From NCBI GenBank assembly GCA_023432005.1, contig JAEYVF010000038.1, positions 1 through 10,782 on the forward strand: DNA of 10,782 bases. Direction: 5' to 3'. Numbering within the stretch: position 1 is the first letter of the stretch; each line of letters begins with the position of its first letter. Below the pieces are notes generated by a model. The model searched no databases. It worked only from the letters and a program-made list of their open reading frames with translations, and had not been told where the DNA came from. Of this stretch, positions 1-7,693 are shown one piece after another. The position numbers and the translations under genes were made by a program. Origin of the DNA: Actinomycetes bacterium (GTDB taxonomy: Bacteria; Actinomycetota; Actinomycetes; Actinomycetales; Microbacteriaceae).

Positions 1-2031
1 CAGGTCGTCGACGGCCGCTGCGAGCGCTGCGACAACCTCGTCACGAAGAAGAAGCTCACGCAGTGGTACTTCAAGATCACCGACTACGCCGACCGGCTGC
101 TCGACGACCTCAACCAGCTCGAGGGCCGCTGGCCGAGCAAGGTCATCGCGATGCAGCGCAACTGGATCGGCCGCTCGACGGGCGCCGACGTCGACTTCGT
201 CATCGAGGGGCGCGACGAGAAGGTCACGGTCTTCACGACGCGCCCCGACACGCTCTTCGGTGCGACCTTCATGGTCGTCGCGCCCGACTCGGAGCTCGCC
301 GCCGAGCTCGCCGCGGGCTCGACCACCGAGGTGCAGGAGGCGTTCGCCGAGTACCTCACGCAGGTGCAGAAGAAGACCGAGATCGAGCGCCAGGACACGA
401 CGCGCGAGAAGACCGGCATCCCGCTCGAGCGCTACGCGATCAACCCCGTCAACGGCGAGCGCATCCCCGTGTGGACCGCCGACTACGTGCTCGCCGACTA
501 CGGCCACGGCGCCGTCATGGCCGTGCCGGCGCACGACCAGCGCGACCTCGACTTCGCGCGCAAGTTCGACCTCCCGATCAAGGTCGTCGTCGATGTGACC
601 GCCCCCATCACGGGCGCGATCCCCGTCATCACCCCCGAGCTGATCGAGAACCCGGATGCCGCGCGCGACCTCGCCTCGATGGACCCCGCGGTCACGGGCG
701 AGGCGCTCGCGGGCGACGGGCGGATGGTGAACTCCGGTCCGCTCGACGGGCTCAGCAAGCAGAACGCCATCCGCCGCGTCATCGAACTGCTCGAGGAGGC
801 CGGGACGGGCCGCGCCGCCAAGACCTACCGTCTGCGCGACTGGCTCATCTCGCGTCAGCGCTACTGGGGCACGCCCATCCCGATCCTGCACACCGAGGAC
901 GGCCGCGAGATCCCCGTCGACGAGTCGGCCCTCCCGGTGGTGCTGCCCGCGTCGGAGGGGCTCGACCTGCAGCCGAAGGGCACCTCGCCGCTCGGCGCGG
1001 CCGAGGCCTGGGTCGACGTGACCCTGCCCGACGGCACCCCGGCGCGCCGTGACCCCGACACGATGGACACCTTCGTCGACAGCTCGTGGTACTTCCTGCG
1101 GTTCCTCTCGCCGAACGACGACGCGCAGGCGTTCGATCGGGACGAGGCGGAGAAGTGGGCGCCCGTCGACCAGTACGTGGGCGGTGTGACGCACGCGATC
1201 CTGCACCTGCTGTACGCGCGCTTCATCACGAAGGTGCTCTTCGACCTCGGCTACGTGAGCTTCACGGAGCCCTTCTCGGCGCTGCTGAACCAGGGCATGG
1301 TGCTCATGGACGGCTCGGCGATGTCGAAGAGCCGCGGCAACCTCGTGCGCCTCTCCGACCAGCTCGACGAGTTCGGCGTCGACGCCGTGCGCCTGACGAT
1401 GGCGTTCGCCGGGCCGCCGGAGGACGACATCGACTGGGCCGACGTGTCGCCCGCGGGGTCGGCGAAGTTCCTCGCCCGCGTCTGGCGCATCGCCGACGAT
1501 GTGACGTCGGAGCCGGGCGTGCCGTTCGGCGCGGGTGACACGACCCTGCGCCGTGCGACCCACCGCCTGCTCGCGGACGCGCCGGGCCTCGTCGAGTCGT
1601 TCAAGTTCAACGTGCTCGTCGCGCGGCTCATGGAGCATGTCAACGTCGTGCGCAAGGCGATCGACACGGGCGTCGGGGGAGCGGATCCCGCGGTGCGCGA
1701 GGCGGCCGAGGTGCTCGCGGTGCTGCTGTCGCTCTTCTCGCCGTACACGGCCGAGGACATGTGGGCGAAGCTCGGGCACGCGCCGAGCGTGGCGCTGCAG
1801 CAGCTGCCGAAGGCCGACGAGCGGCTGCTCGTCGAGGAGTCGGTGACGGCGATCGTGCAGGTCGACGGCAAGGTGCGCGATCGGCTCGAGGTGTCGCCCC
1901 ACATCGACGGCGACGAGCTCGAGGCGCTCGCCCGCGCCTCCGCGGCCGTACAGCGCGCGATCGGCGAGCGCGAGATCGTCAACGTCATCGTGCGCGCGCC
2001 GAAGGTCGTCAGCATCGCGACGAAGGGCTGA
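1..2031 (+). CDS. leuS: Leucyl-tRNA synthetase, 5'-truncated by window edge
   Basis: This class I aminoacyl-tRNA synthetase charges tRNA-Leu with leucine in the cytoplasm. The frame is open from base 1, so only the last 676 residues are present; the catalytic N-terminus (HIGH motif) lies upstream of the window. Visible landmarks, in window residue numbers, are a CERC zinc-type pair (7-10), the QRNWIGRS block before the editing insert (52-59), the CP1 editing threonine-rich motif TTRPDT (79-84), the editing-site segment GHGAVMAVPAHDQRD (168-182), the DWLISRQRYWG return to the Rossmann fold (about 280-290), the KMSKS loop as AMSKS (440-444), an anticodon-binding helical domain and a short C-terminal domain (VDGKVRDRLEV and beyond). 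The first KMSKS position is Ala instead of Lys, but the catalytic second Lys is kept. The TGA at 2029-2031 is followed by a hairpin. Identity is certain; only the start is missing. Confidence 0.98.
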   Translation, partial: QVVDGRCERCDNLVTKKKLTQWYFKITDYADRLLDDLNQLEGRWPSKVIAMQRNWIGRSTGADVDFVIEGRDEKVTVFTTRPDTLFGATFMVVAPDSELAAELAAGSTTEVQEAFAEYLTQVQKKTEIERQDTTREKTGIPLERYAINPVNGERIPVWTADYVLADYGHGAVMAVPAHDQRDLDFARKFDLPIKVVVDVTAPITGAIPVITPELIENPDAARDLASMDPAVTGEALAGDGRMVNSGPLDGLSKQNAIRRVIELLEEAGTGRAAKTYRLRDWLISRQRYWGTPIPILHTEDGREIPVDESALPVVLPASEGLDLQPKGTSPLGAAEAWVDVTLPDGTPARRDPDTMDTFVDSSWYFLRFLSPNDDAQAFDRDEAEKWAPVDQYVGGVTHAILHLLYARFITKVLFDLGYVSFTEPFSALLNQGMVLMDGSAMSKSRGNLVRLSDQLDEFGVDAVRLTMAFAGPPEDDIDWADVSPAGSAKFLARVWRIADDVTSEPGVPFGAGDTTLRRATHRLLADAPGLVESFKFNVLVARLMEHVNVVRKAIDTGVGGADPAVREAAEVLAVLLSLFSPYTAEDMWAKLGHAPSVALQQLPKADERLLVEESVTAIVQVDGKVRDRLEVSPHIDGDELEALARASAAVQRAIGEREIVNVIVRAPKVVSIATKG

Positions 2032-2053
2032 TACGGCGGATCGCCTCCCCGCT

Positions 2054-2095
2054 GGCTGAGGCGCGGCGCTCGCCGCCCACCCGTCCTCCTCAGCC
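2054..2095 (+). terminator. Hairpin after leuS, possible terminator
   Basis: An 8-bp perfect inverted repeat (GGCTGAGG at 2054-2061, CCTCAGCC at 2088-2095) encloses a second perfect 5-bp hairpin (GCGGC 2063-2067, GCCGC 2072-2076). It begins 22 bases after the leuS stop and ends 39 bases before the putative comEA -35 element. No T-run follows, which is common for actinobacterial hairpins. It could terminate leuS transcription, or simply be a structured spacer. Confidence 0.5.
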
Positions 2096-2134
2096 CCACA
2101 GCGACCCTCGTATCCCGAGTCCGCCCCCCGCCCC

Positions 2135-2163
2135 TTCACCGCGTCCGCGCTCGCCCGTACCGT
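2135..2163 (+). promoter_or_regulatory. Putative leaderless promoter of comEA
   Basis: TTCACC (2135-2140, 4 of 6 matches to TTGACA) is separated by exactly 17 bases from TACCGT (2158-2163), which fits the actinobacterial -10 pattern TANNNT. The -10 ends 7 bases before the GTG at 2171, so the predicted transcript would start at or next to the start codon, as in leaderless mRNAs. No Shine-Dalgarno sequence is visible before the GTG, which agrees with this. Inferred from spacing only. Confidence 0.55.
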
Positions 2164-2170
2164 TCCCCGG

Positions 2171-2788
2171 GTGAGCGTTCGCCCCGACCCCGGCACCCAA
2201 CGCGCCCGGGTGCGCCGCGGGGTCGGGGCGGCGCTCATCGTGCTGCTCGCGGGGGCGGCGGTCGCGGTCTTCGTGACGGCCGTGACGCCGCGGGGCGCCG
2301 AGCGTGTGGTGGCGCCGGACGACTCCGCGGATGCCGCCCCTCGCGACGCCGGGATCATCGCGTCGCGCACGGAGTCGCCGATCTTCGTCCACGTGCTCGG
2401 GCAGGTGGCGCGACCGGGGCTCTACGAGCTGCGCGAGGGAGCACGCGTCATCGACGCCGTCTCGGCCGCGGGCGGTCTCACGGGCGCCGCCGACCCCGCG
2501 GGCGTCAACCTCGCACGTCTCGTGGCCGACGGCGAGCAGCTCCTCGTTCCCGCCGTGGGGGAGGTGCCGCCCGCCGCGGCCGGCACGGCATCCGACGGCC
2601 GCGTCGACCTCAACACGGCCGACGTCGGCACCCTCGACACCCTGCCGCGCATCGGGCCGGCGATGGCGCAGCGCATCGTCGAGTGGCGCGAGGCGAACGG
2701 ACCGATCCGCTCGGTCGACGACCTGCTCGCGGTGAGCGGCATCGGCGCGAAGACGGTCGAGGCGCTGCGCCCCCTGGTGGTGCCGTGA
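2171..2788 (+). CDS. comEA: ComEA-type DNA-binding competence protein
   Basis: This predicted membrane-anchored double-stranded-DNA receptor hands DNA to the ComEC channel in natural transformation systems. The 205-residue product has a short basic N-terminus (RARVRR), one membrane anchor (about 18-38), a SLBB-type domain (about 70-128, FVHVLGQVARPGLYEL) and a C-terminal tandem helix-hairpin-helix region (145-205), with VDLNTA, LPRIGPAMAQRIV (158-170) and VSGIGAKTV. The HhH pair is the non-sequence-specific DNA-binding part. The GTG start at 2171 is preferred because it gives the expected short cytoplasmic segment before the anchor and sits just behind a good -10 element. The stop overlaps the start of comEC in a GTGA, indicating an operon with coupled translation. 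Domain order and length match the family. Whether the organism is transformable cannot be judged here. Confidence 0.93.
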   Translation: MSVRPDPGTQRARVRRGVGAALIVLLAGAAVAVFVTAVTPRGAERVVAPDDSADAAPRDAGIIASRTESPIFVHVLGQVARPGLYELREGARVIDAVSAAGGLTGAADPAGVNLARLVADGEQLLVPAVGEVPPAAAGTASDGRVDLNTADVGTLDTLPRIGPAMAQRIVEWREANGPIRSVDDLLAVSGIGAKTVEALRPLVVP

Positions 2789-5145
2789 GTCGCGTCGTGT
2801 CGGCGACGGACGCCGCGGTCGCCTCCATCGGCCGCCCCGTGCGCGCCGCGGAGCTGCGGCTCGTGCCCGCCGCGCTCGGCGCGTGGCTCGCGGCGGGCGT
2901 GCTCATCGGGCTCGACCCCGACGCGCCGCACGGTGTCGTCGCGGCGGTGCTCTGGGCGTCCGCCGCGGGTGCCGCCGTCGCGGCGCTCCGGGTCAGGGCG
3001 TGCGCTCTCCTCTCGCTCGGGCTCACCGCCGCCGCGCTCGTCGCGACGGTCGTCGCCGTGCTGGTGCCCGCGCGGGTGCCCGCCGACCTCGCCGACGCAG
3101 TCGGCGCATCCGCCGTCGAGCTCGACGTGGAGGTCACAGGCTCGGTCGTCGACGGGAGGGTCGCCGGCCGCGCCTCCCTCGTGGGCGGCCGAGCCGACGG
3201 CGCCGGTGCGCCCGTGCTGGTCTTCCTCGATGAGGCAGCCGCGCCCCGCCTCGGCGAGACCTGGCGCTTCTCGGCGCGGCTGCGTCACGCCGATCCGGGC
3301 GACCGGGTCGCGCTCCTCGCATTCGCCGAGGGAGGCGCCGAGCCGGTCGGCCGGGCGCCTCCGCTGCTCGCGGCGGCATCCGGGCTCCGCGAGGGCCTCG
3401 TCGGTCTCAGCGAACGGCTGCCGGGCGCGGGCGCGCTCCTCCTGCCCGGCCTCGCCGTGGGCGACACGAGCCGAGTCGATGCGCCGCTCGACGCCGCGAT
3501 GAAGGCAGCATCGCTCACCCATCTCACGGCCGTCTCGGGCGCCAACTGCGCGGTCGTCGTGGGCGCCGTGTTCGCGCTGTGCGCACTGCTCGGGATGCCG
3601 CGTGCGGTTCGCGTCGGAGTCTCCCTCGCGGCCCTTGCGGGCTTCGTCGTGCTCGTGACGCCCGAGCCGAGCGTGCTGCGCGCGGCCGTCATGGGCGGCA
3701 TCGTGCTGCTCGCGCTCTCGCTCGGGCGCCCCACGCGCGGCATCGCGGCCCTGTGCCTCGCGATCGTCGCGCTTCTCGTCGTGGATCCGTGGCTCGCGCG
3801 CTCGTACGGCTTCGCGCTCTCGGTGCTCGCGACCGCGGGGCTCCTGCTGCTCGCGGGTCCCGTCGCATCCGTGCTCGCCCGCTGGATGCCCTCGCCGCTC
3901 GCCCTCGTCATCGCCGTGCCGCTCGCGGCGCAGCTCGCGTGCCAGCCGGTGCTGCTCATGCTGAGCCCCACGCTGCCGCTGTGGGGGGTGCCCGCGAACC
4001 TCCTCGCAGGCCCCGCGGCGCCGCTCGCGACGGTGCTCGGGCTCATCGCGTGCCTGCTCGCGCCCCTTGCCCCGCCGCTCGCCGCGGCGGTCGCCACGAT
4101 CGCCTGGCTGCCGGCCTCATGGATCGCCGCGGTGGCGAGCTTCTTCGCGGGGCTCCCGGGAGCGCGGATGCCATGGCCGGCAGGCCCCGTCGGTATCGCG
4201 GCGCTCACGGCGCTCAGCGTCATCGCGCTCGTCGCCGTTCTGGGGCCTCCCGGCTCGCGGGCGCGCCGCCTCGCCGCCGGGGTCGCGTGCGTGGGGCTCC
4301 TCGGCTATCTCGGGGCGGTCGCGGGCATCCGCGTCGCCACGACCCTGTCGCGACCCGCCGACTGGCAGTACGCGATGTGCGACGTCGGTCAGGGCGACGC
4401 GGTGCTCATCCGCTCGCACGGCATGGTGGCCCTCGTCGATACCGGCCCCGATCCGCTGCTGCTCGCCGAGTGCCTCGACGAGCTCGGCATCGCCGGCGTC
4501 GACCTGCTCGTACTCACCCACTTCGACCTCGACCACGTCGGGGGAGCGGATGCCGTGCTCGGCCGCGTCGACGTCGCGCTCGTCGGTCCGGTCGGCGAGC
4601 CGGATGACGCACGCCTCCGCGACGAGCTCCGCGCGCACGGCGCTCGTGTCGTCGACGCGGAGCAGGGCATGACGGGCATCATCGGCGAGCTCACCTGGCG
4701 TGCGCTGTGGCCACCGTCGCGCGGGGTCGAGCCCGGCAACCCGGCGAGTATCGCCCTGCTCGTCGCCCCGCGGGACGGATGCGACGCGTGCCTGAGCGCG
4801 CTCCTCCTCGGCGATCTCGACGAGGCATCGCAGCAGCGCATGGCGGGGGCGACCCGTCTGCCGCGCGTCGACGTGCTCAAGGTCGCCCACCACGGCTCCG
4901 CGGACTTCAACGCCGAGCTCTACGCTGCCGCCGCGGCATCCGTCGGACTCATCGGCGTCGGCGCCGACAACGCCTACGGTCACCCGACCCCCGATGCGCT
5001 CGACGCGCTCGCGGCCGCCGGCACGGCCGTCTTCCGCACCGATGTCGACGGCCTCATGCTCGTCGCCCCGCCCGCCGGCGCCGACGCGAAGCCCCGAGTA
5101 TGGACCGAGCGCGGTGCGGGCGGGCGTGGGCGCCCGAGCGCCTGA
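2785..5145 (+). CDS. comEC: ComEC/Rec2 DNA-uptake channel with metallo-beta-lactamase domain
   Basis: This polytopic membrane protein is thought to pass single-stranded DNA across the membrane during transformation, with its hydrolase domain degrading the other strand. From GTG 2785 it has 786 residues: N-terminal membrane helices and an OB-like DUF4131 region (about 25-200), the multi-helix competence domain (about 210-500, including THLTAVSGANCAVVVG around 245-260), and a C-terminal metallo-beta-lactamase domain (about 530-765). In the last, DVGQGDA (533-539), VDTG (from 551), HFDLDH (H579, D581, D583, H584), LGDLD (D677) and AHHG (H702, H703) supply the usual metal-binding and active-site residues. 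The frame is open from a GTG at 2683, but that start lies deep inside comEA. GTG 2785 overlaps the comEA stop by four bases and has no clear ribosome site, which fits translational coupling; GTG 2797 is an alternative. Confidence 0.95.
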   Translation: MSRVVSATDAAVASIGRPVRAAELRLVPAALGAWLAAGVLIGLDPDAPHGVVAAVLWASAAGAAVAALRVRACALLSLGLTAAALVATVVAVLVPARVPADLADAVGASAVELDVEVTGSVVDGRVAGRASLVGGRADGAGAPVLVFLDEAAAPRLGETWRFSARLRHADPGDRVALLAFAEGGAEPVGRAPPLLAAASGLREGLVGLSERLPGAGALLLPGLAVGDTSRVDAPLDAAMKAASLTHLTAVSGANCAVVVGAVFALCALLGMPRAVRVGVSLAALAGFVVLVTPEPSVLRAAVMGGIVLLALSLGRPTRGIAALCLAIVALLVVDPWLARSYGFALSVLATAGLLLLAGPVASVLARWMPSPLALVIAVPLAAQLACQPVLLMLSPTLPLWGVPANLLAGPAAPLATVLGLIACLLAPLAPPLAAAVATIAWLPASWIAAVASFFAGLPGARMPWPAGPVGIAALTALSVIALVAVLGPPGSRARRLAAGVACVGLLGYLGAVAGIRVATTLSRPADWQYAMCDVGQGDAVLIRSHGMVALVDTGPDPLLLAECLDELGIAGVDLLVLTHFDLDHVGGADAVLGRVDVALVGPVGEPDDARLRDELRAHGARVVDAEQGMTGIIGELTWRALWPPSRGVEPGNPASIALLVAPRDGCDACLSALLLGDLDEASQQRMAGATRLPRVDVLKVAHHGSADFNAELYAAAAASVGLIGVGADNAYGHPTPDALDALAAAGTAVFRTDVDGLMLVAPPAGADAKPRVWTERGAGGRGRPSA

Positions 5146-5150
5146 GCCGA

Positions 5151-5181
5151 TCGTGCGGCCCCGCGGAACGGGGTCGCACGA
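5151..5181. terminator. Hairpin terminator between comEC and epoxide hydrolase
   Basis: Arms 5151-5163 (TCGTGCGGCCCCG) and 5169-5181 (CGGGGTCGCACGA) form a 13-bp stem with one G/T wobble and a CGGAA loop. The stem starts 6 bases after the comEC stop and ends 11 bases from the stop of the convergent epoxide hydrolase gene, so it can serve both. No T-run is present on either side, so termination strength is uncertain. Confidence 0.75.
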
Positions 5182-5191
5182 CCGTGCGTCG

Positions 5192-6499
5192 TCAGCCCCG
5201 GAGCGACCGGAACGCCACCCGCAACTCGTCCACGAAGGCGTCCGGCTGCTCCCACGCGGCGAAGTGCCCACCCTTCGGAAGCCGGTTGAAGTGGATCAGC
5301 TGGGGGTAGGCGCGCTCCGCCCACGACCGGGGTGCCGCGTAGATCTCGTCGGGGAAGACGCTCACCGCCACCGGGAGCGTCACTCCCTTGGGCGCGAAGA
5401 ACGGGAGCTTGCTCTCCCAGTACAGGCGAGCCGACGACACCGCCGTGTTCGTGAGCCAGTACAAGGTCGCGTTGTCGAGCACGTCGTCGGCCGAGAGGCC
5501 CTCCTGGCCGCCCGCGAACACCCGCGCGATGAGCTCGTAGCTGCGGGCGTCGTGGTCGAGCATCCAGGCGGCGAGGCCGATGGGGGAGTCGCCGATCCCG
5601 TAGAGCGTCTGCGGACGGTTGCCCATCTCCTGGGCGTAGGCGAGCCCGTGGGCGTAGAAGAAGGCGAGCTGGTCCCACGCCCCGCGCTCGTCGTCCGAGA
5701 GTCCGTCGGGTGCCGGACCCCCGGCGGCGAGCGCCGCCGAGACGTCGTCGGGCACCGTCGCCGGCATGTTGGTGTGGATGCCGACGAGACCCGCGGGCGC
5801 GAGGAGGGCCATCTGCTCGGTGACCGCGTTGCCCCAGTCACCACCCTGTGCGACGTAGCGGTGATAGCCCAGCCGTCGCATGAGCTCGATCCAGGCTCGC
5901 GCGATGCGGATGGGGTCCCACCCCGTCTCGGTGGGGGTGCCGGAGAACCCGTGGCCGGGAAGCGACGGGATGACGACATCGAACGCGTCCGCGGCCGAAC
6001 CGCCGTGCGCGACGGGATCGATGAGGGGTTCGACGATCTTGAGCTGCTCGATGACCGACCCGGGCCACCCGTGCGTCACGATGACGGGCAACGCGTCGGG
6101 GTTCTCCGACCGTGCGTGGATGAAATGGATGTCGACCCCGTCGATGCGCGTGACGTACTGCGGCAGCGCGTTGAGCCGCGCCTCGACCTTCCGCCAGTCG
6201 TAGTCGCCCTGCCAGCGGTCGGCGAGGGCCCGTACCACGTCGAGCTGCACTCCCTGCGACGCGTCCGGCACGACCTCGCGATCGGGCCATCGAGTCTCCC
6301 GCACACGTCGCTTGAGCTCCGTGAGCTCGCGCTCGGGGATCTCGACGCGCTCGAGGAGCGCATCCAGAGGCGCCCCGCGGTCGCCGTGCCGACGATCACG
6401 ATCAGCAGCGATTTCGACGGACCGGCCGCCGATGGCCGCGGGTACGCGGATCGCTTCACGGGCTGGTACGCGCACCGCGTTCTCCCCGGCGTCGGGCAC
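5192..6499 (-). CDS. Epoxide hydrolase (alpha/beta-hydrolase with EHN domain); N-terminus uncertain
   Basis: This is a predicted soluble epoxide hydrolase, adding water to an epoxide through an aspartyl-ester intermediate; the substrate is unknown. Numbered from GTG 6499 (435 residues), family similarity begins at RVEIPE (about 51) with the EHN domain: LKRRVRETRWPD, YDWRKVEARLNALPQY, then the core: oxyanion HGWPG (143-147), LPGHGFSGTP, the nucleophile elbow GGDWG with Asp221, SVFPDEIYAAPRSWAER, and the catalytic His412 in KGGHFAAWEQP. The core looks intact. The first 45 or so residues do not resemble the family and are encoded antisense to a hydrolase remnant on the plus strand. No ATG, GTG or TTG lies in frame between 6499 and the EHN start; CTG at 6367-6365 is possible, and GTG at 6304-6302 would cut into EHN. 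No ribosome site or promoter is evident. The gene probably lost its native first codons; it may be expressed from an accidental start, or not at all. Confidence 0.85.
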   Translation of the reverse strand: MPDAGENAVRVPAREAIRVPAAIGGRSVEIAADRDRRHGDRGAPLDALLERVEIPERELTELKRRVRETRWPDREVVPDASQGVQLDVVRALADRWQGDYDWRKVEARLNALPQYVTRIDGVDIHFIHARSENPDALPVIVTHGWPGSVIEQLKIVEPLIDPVAHGGSAADAFDVVIPSLPGHGFSGTPTETGWDPIRIARAWIELMRRLGYHRYVAQGGDWGNAVTEQMALLAPAGLVGIHTNMPATVPDDVSAALAAGGPAPDGLSDDERGAWDQLAFFYAHGLAYAQEMGNRPQTLYGIGDSPIGLAAWMLDHDARSYELIARVFAGGQEGLSADDVLDNATLYWLTNTAVSSARLYWESKLPFFAPKGVTLPVAVSVFPDEIYAAPRSWAERAYPQLIHFNRLPKGGHFAAWEQPDAFVDELRVAFRSLRG

Positions 6500-6589
6500 A
6501 ACGTGCCGCAGGAGGCGCCGCGGGCGTTCGCGGATGCCGTGCTCGACGTCGCCGACGCCGCTCGGGGTCGGCGGCGCTCGTTAGGCTGA
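6377..6589 (+). pseudogene. C-terminal remnant of an alpha/beta-hydrolase
   Basis: On the plus strand this frame (stop TGA 6587-6589) reads VAVPTITISSDFDG, then FTGWYAHRVLPGVGHNVPQE, then APRAFADAVLDV. This is the typical last 60 to 70 residues of an alpha/beta-hydrolase, with the acid-loop Asp in SDFDG and the catalytic His in GVGHN. No nucleophile elbow or earlier core strands exist upstream in this frame; that DNA is the 5' part of the oppositely oriented epoxide hydrolase gene. The fragment therefore lacks most of its protein and any start of its own. Its left boundary near 6377 is approximate. The stop codon overlaps the putative -10 element of holA. Recognition is from motif memory, not a search, but the conserved string is long enough to be persuasive. 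Confidence 0.8.
6582..6587 (+). promoter_or_regulatory. Putative leaderless -10 element of holA
   Basis: TAGGCT fits the TANNNT pattern and ends 6 bases before the holA ATG at 6594, the spacing expected if transcription starts at the A of the start codon. No Shine-Dalgarno sequence precedes the ATG. I see no good -35 hexamer at 16 to 19 bases upstream, so the call rests on the -10 and its spacing. Confidence 0.5.
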
Positions 6590-6593
6590 GTAC

Positions 6594-7619
6594 ATGGCGG
6601 CACGTGCGACGGCGGCGAAGAGCACGAAGACCGTCATCCCGCAGCTGTCGTGGGATCGCGTCGAGCCGGCGCCCGTCGTGCTCGTGACGGGCCCCGAGGA
6701 GCTGCTCGCCGAGCGCGCGATCCGGGCGGTGCGCGAGAAGCTGCGCGCCGCCGATCCGAGCCTCGAGGTCTCCGACATCGACGCCGGGGCCTACGCGCCC
6801 GGCGAGCTGCTCACCCTCGCGAGCCCGTCGCTCTTCGCCGAGCCGCGCCTCATCCGCGTGAGCCAGGTCGAGAAGTGCACCGACGCGTTCCTCGAGGAGA
6901 CGCTGTCGTATCTCGAGGCGCCTGCCGACGACACCGTGCTCGTGCTGCGCCACGGCGGCGGCGTGCGCGGCAAGAAGCTGCTCGACGCGATCCGCGGTGG
7001 AGCCGGCGGCGCCGTCGAGGTCGTGTGCGCCGAGCTCAAGCGCGACGACGACAAGGTCGCCTTCGCGTCGGCCGAGTTCCGCGCCGCCCAGCGCAAGGCC
7101 ACGCCTGGCGCGGTGCGTGCGCTCGTCTCGGCCTTCAGCGACGACCTCGCCGAGCTCGCGGCCGCGTGCCGCCAGCTCGTCTCCGACACCGACGGCGACA
7201 TCACCGAAGCCGTTGTCGACCGCTACTACGCCGGCCGCACCGAGGTGACGGCCTTCGCCGTCGCCGACGCCGCGATCGCAGGCCGCCCGGGCGACGCGCT
7301 CGGCCTCATGCGGCACGCCCTCGCATCCGGCTCCGACCCCGTGCCGATGGTCGCGGCGTTCGCCATGAAGGTGCGCACGATGGCCAAGCTCGCGGGCGCC
7401 CGCGGCTCGTCCAACGATCTCGCCCGCCAGTTCGGGCTGCAGGCGTGGCAGGTCGACCGCGCCCGTCGCGATCTGCAGGGCTGGACGGATGAGGGCCTCG
7501 CCCGCGCGATCGAGGCGCTCGCCCTCGCCGACGCCCAGGTGAAGGGCGCGGGCCGCGACCCCGTGTTCGCGCTCGAGCGCATGATCGGGGTCATCGCCTC
7601 CCGCGGCGCCGAGCGCTGA
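6594..7619 (+). CDS. holA: DNA polymerase III subunit delta
   Basis: HolA is the clamp-loader subunit that opens the beta sliding clamp, acting with delta-prime and gamma/tau at the replication fork. The 341-residue product has the expected length and order: an N-terminal AAA+-like domain beginning PVVLVTGPEELLAERAI (about 27-43), the DIDAGAYAPGELLTLASPSLFAEPRLIRV region where family members contact beta, KKLLDAI and ELAAACRQLVSDTDGDIT in the middle, and a helical collar domain at the C-terminus (DALGLMRHALASGSDPVPMVAAFAMKVRTMAKLA, ending ALERMIGVIASR). The ATG at 6594 is the first start and lies behind a plausible leaderless -10. The gene usually sits close to comEC and rpsT in actinobacteria; here the epoxide hydrolase block separates it from comEC. 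It converges on rpsT over a shared hairpin. Confidence 0.95.
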   Translation: MAARATAAKSTKTVIPQLSWDRVEPAPVVLVTGPEELLAERAIRAVREKLRAADPSLEVSDIDAGAYAPGELLTLASPSLFAEPRLIRVSQVEKCTDAFLEETLSYLEAPADDTVLVLRHGGGVRGKKLLDAIRGGAGGAVEVVCAELKRDDDKVAFASAEFRAAQRKATPGAVRALVSAFSDDLAELAAACRQLVSDTDGDITEAVVDRYYAGRTEVTAFAVADAAIAGRPGDALGLMRHALASGSDPVPMVAAFAMKVRTMAKLAGARGSSNDLARQFGLQAWQVDRARRDLQGWTDEGLARAIEALALADAQVKGAGRDPVFALERMIGVIASRGAER

Positions 7620-7693
7620 CCCACCCTTCGGCCACGTCGGCTCCGGGGGAGTCCTCGACCCGGGTCGGGGGTGCCGCACCGCCACCGCATGCG

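Noticed and set aside
2683..2784. A longer comEC starting at GTG 2683
   Set aside because: It would overlap comEA by about 100 bases and add residues with no ComEC character; the GTGA overlap at 2785 is the better start.
4994..6373. Long plus-strand open frame running up to the hydrolase remnant
   Set aside because: Most of it is the antisense shadow of the epoxide hydrolase gene and the comEC 3' end. Only the last 70 or so codons resemble a protein, and these are reported as the hydrolase pseudogene.
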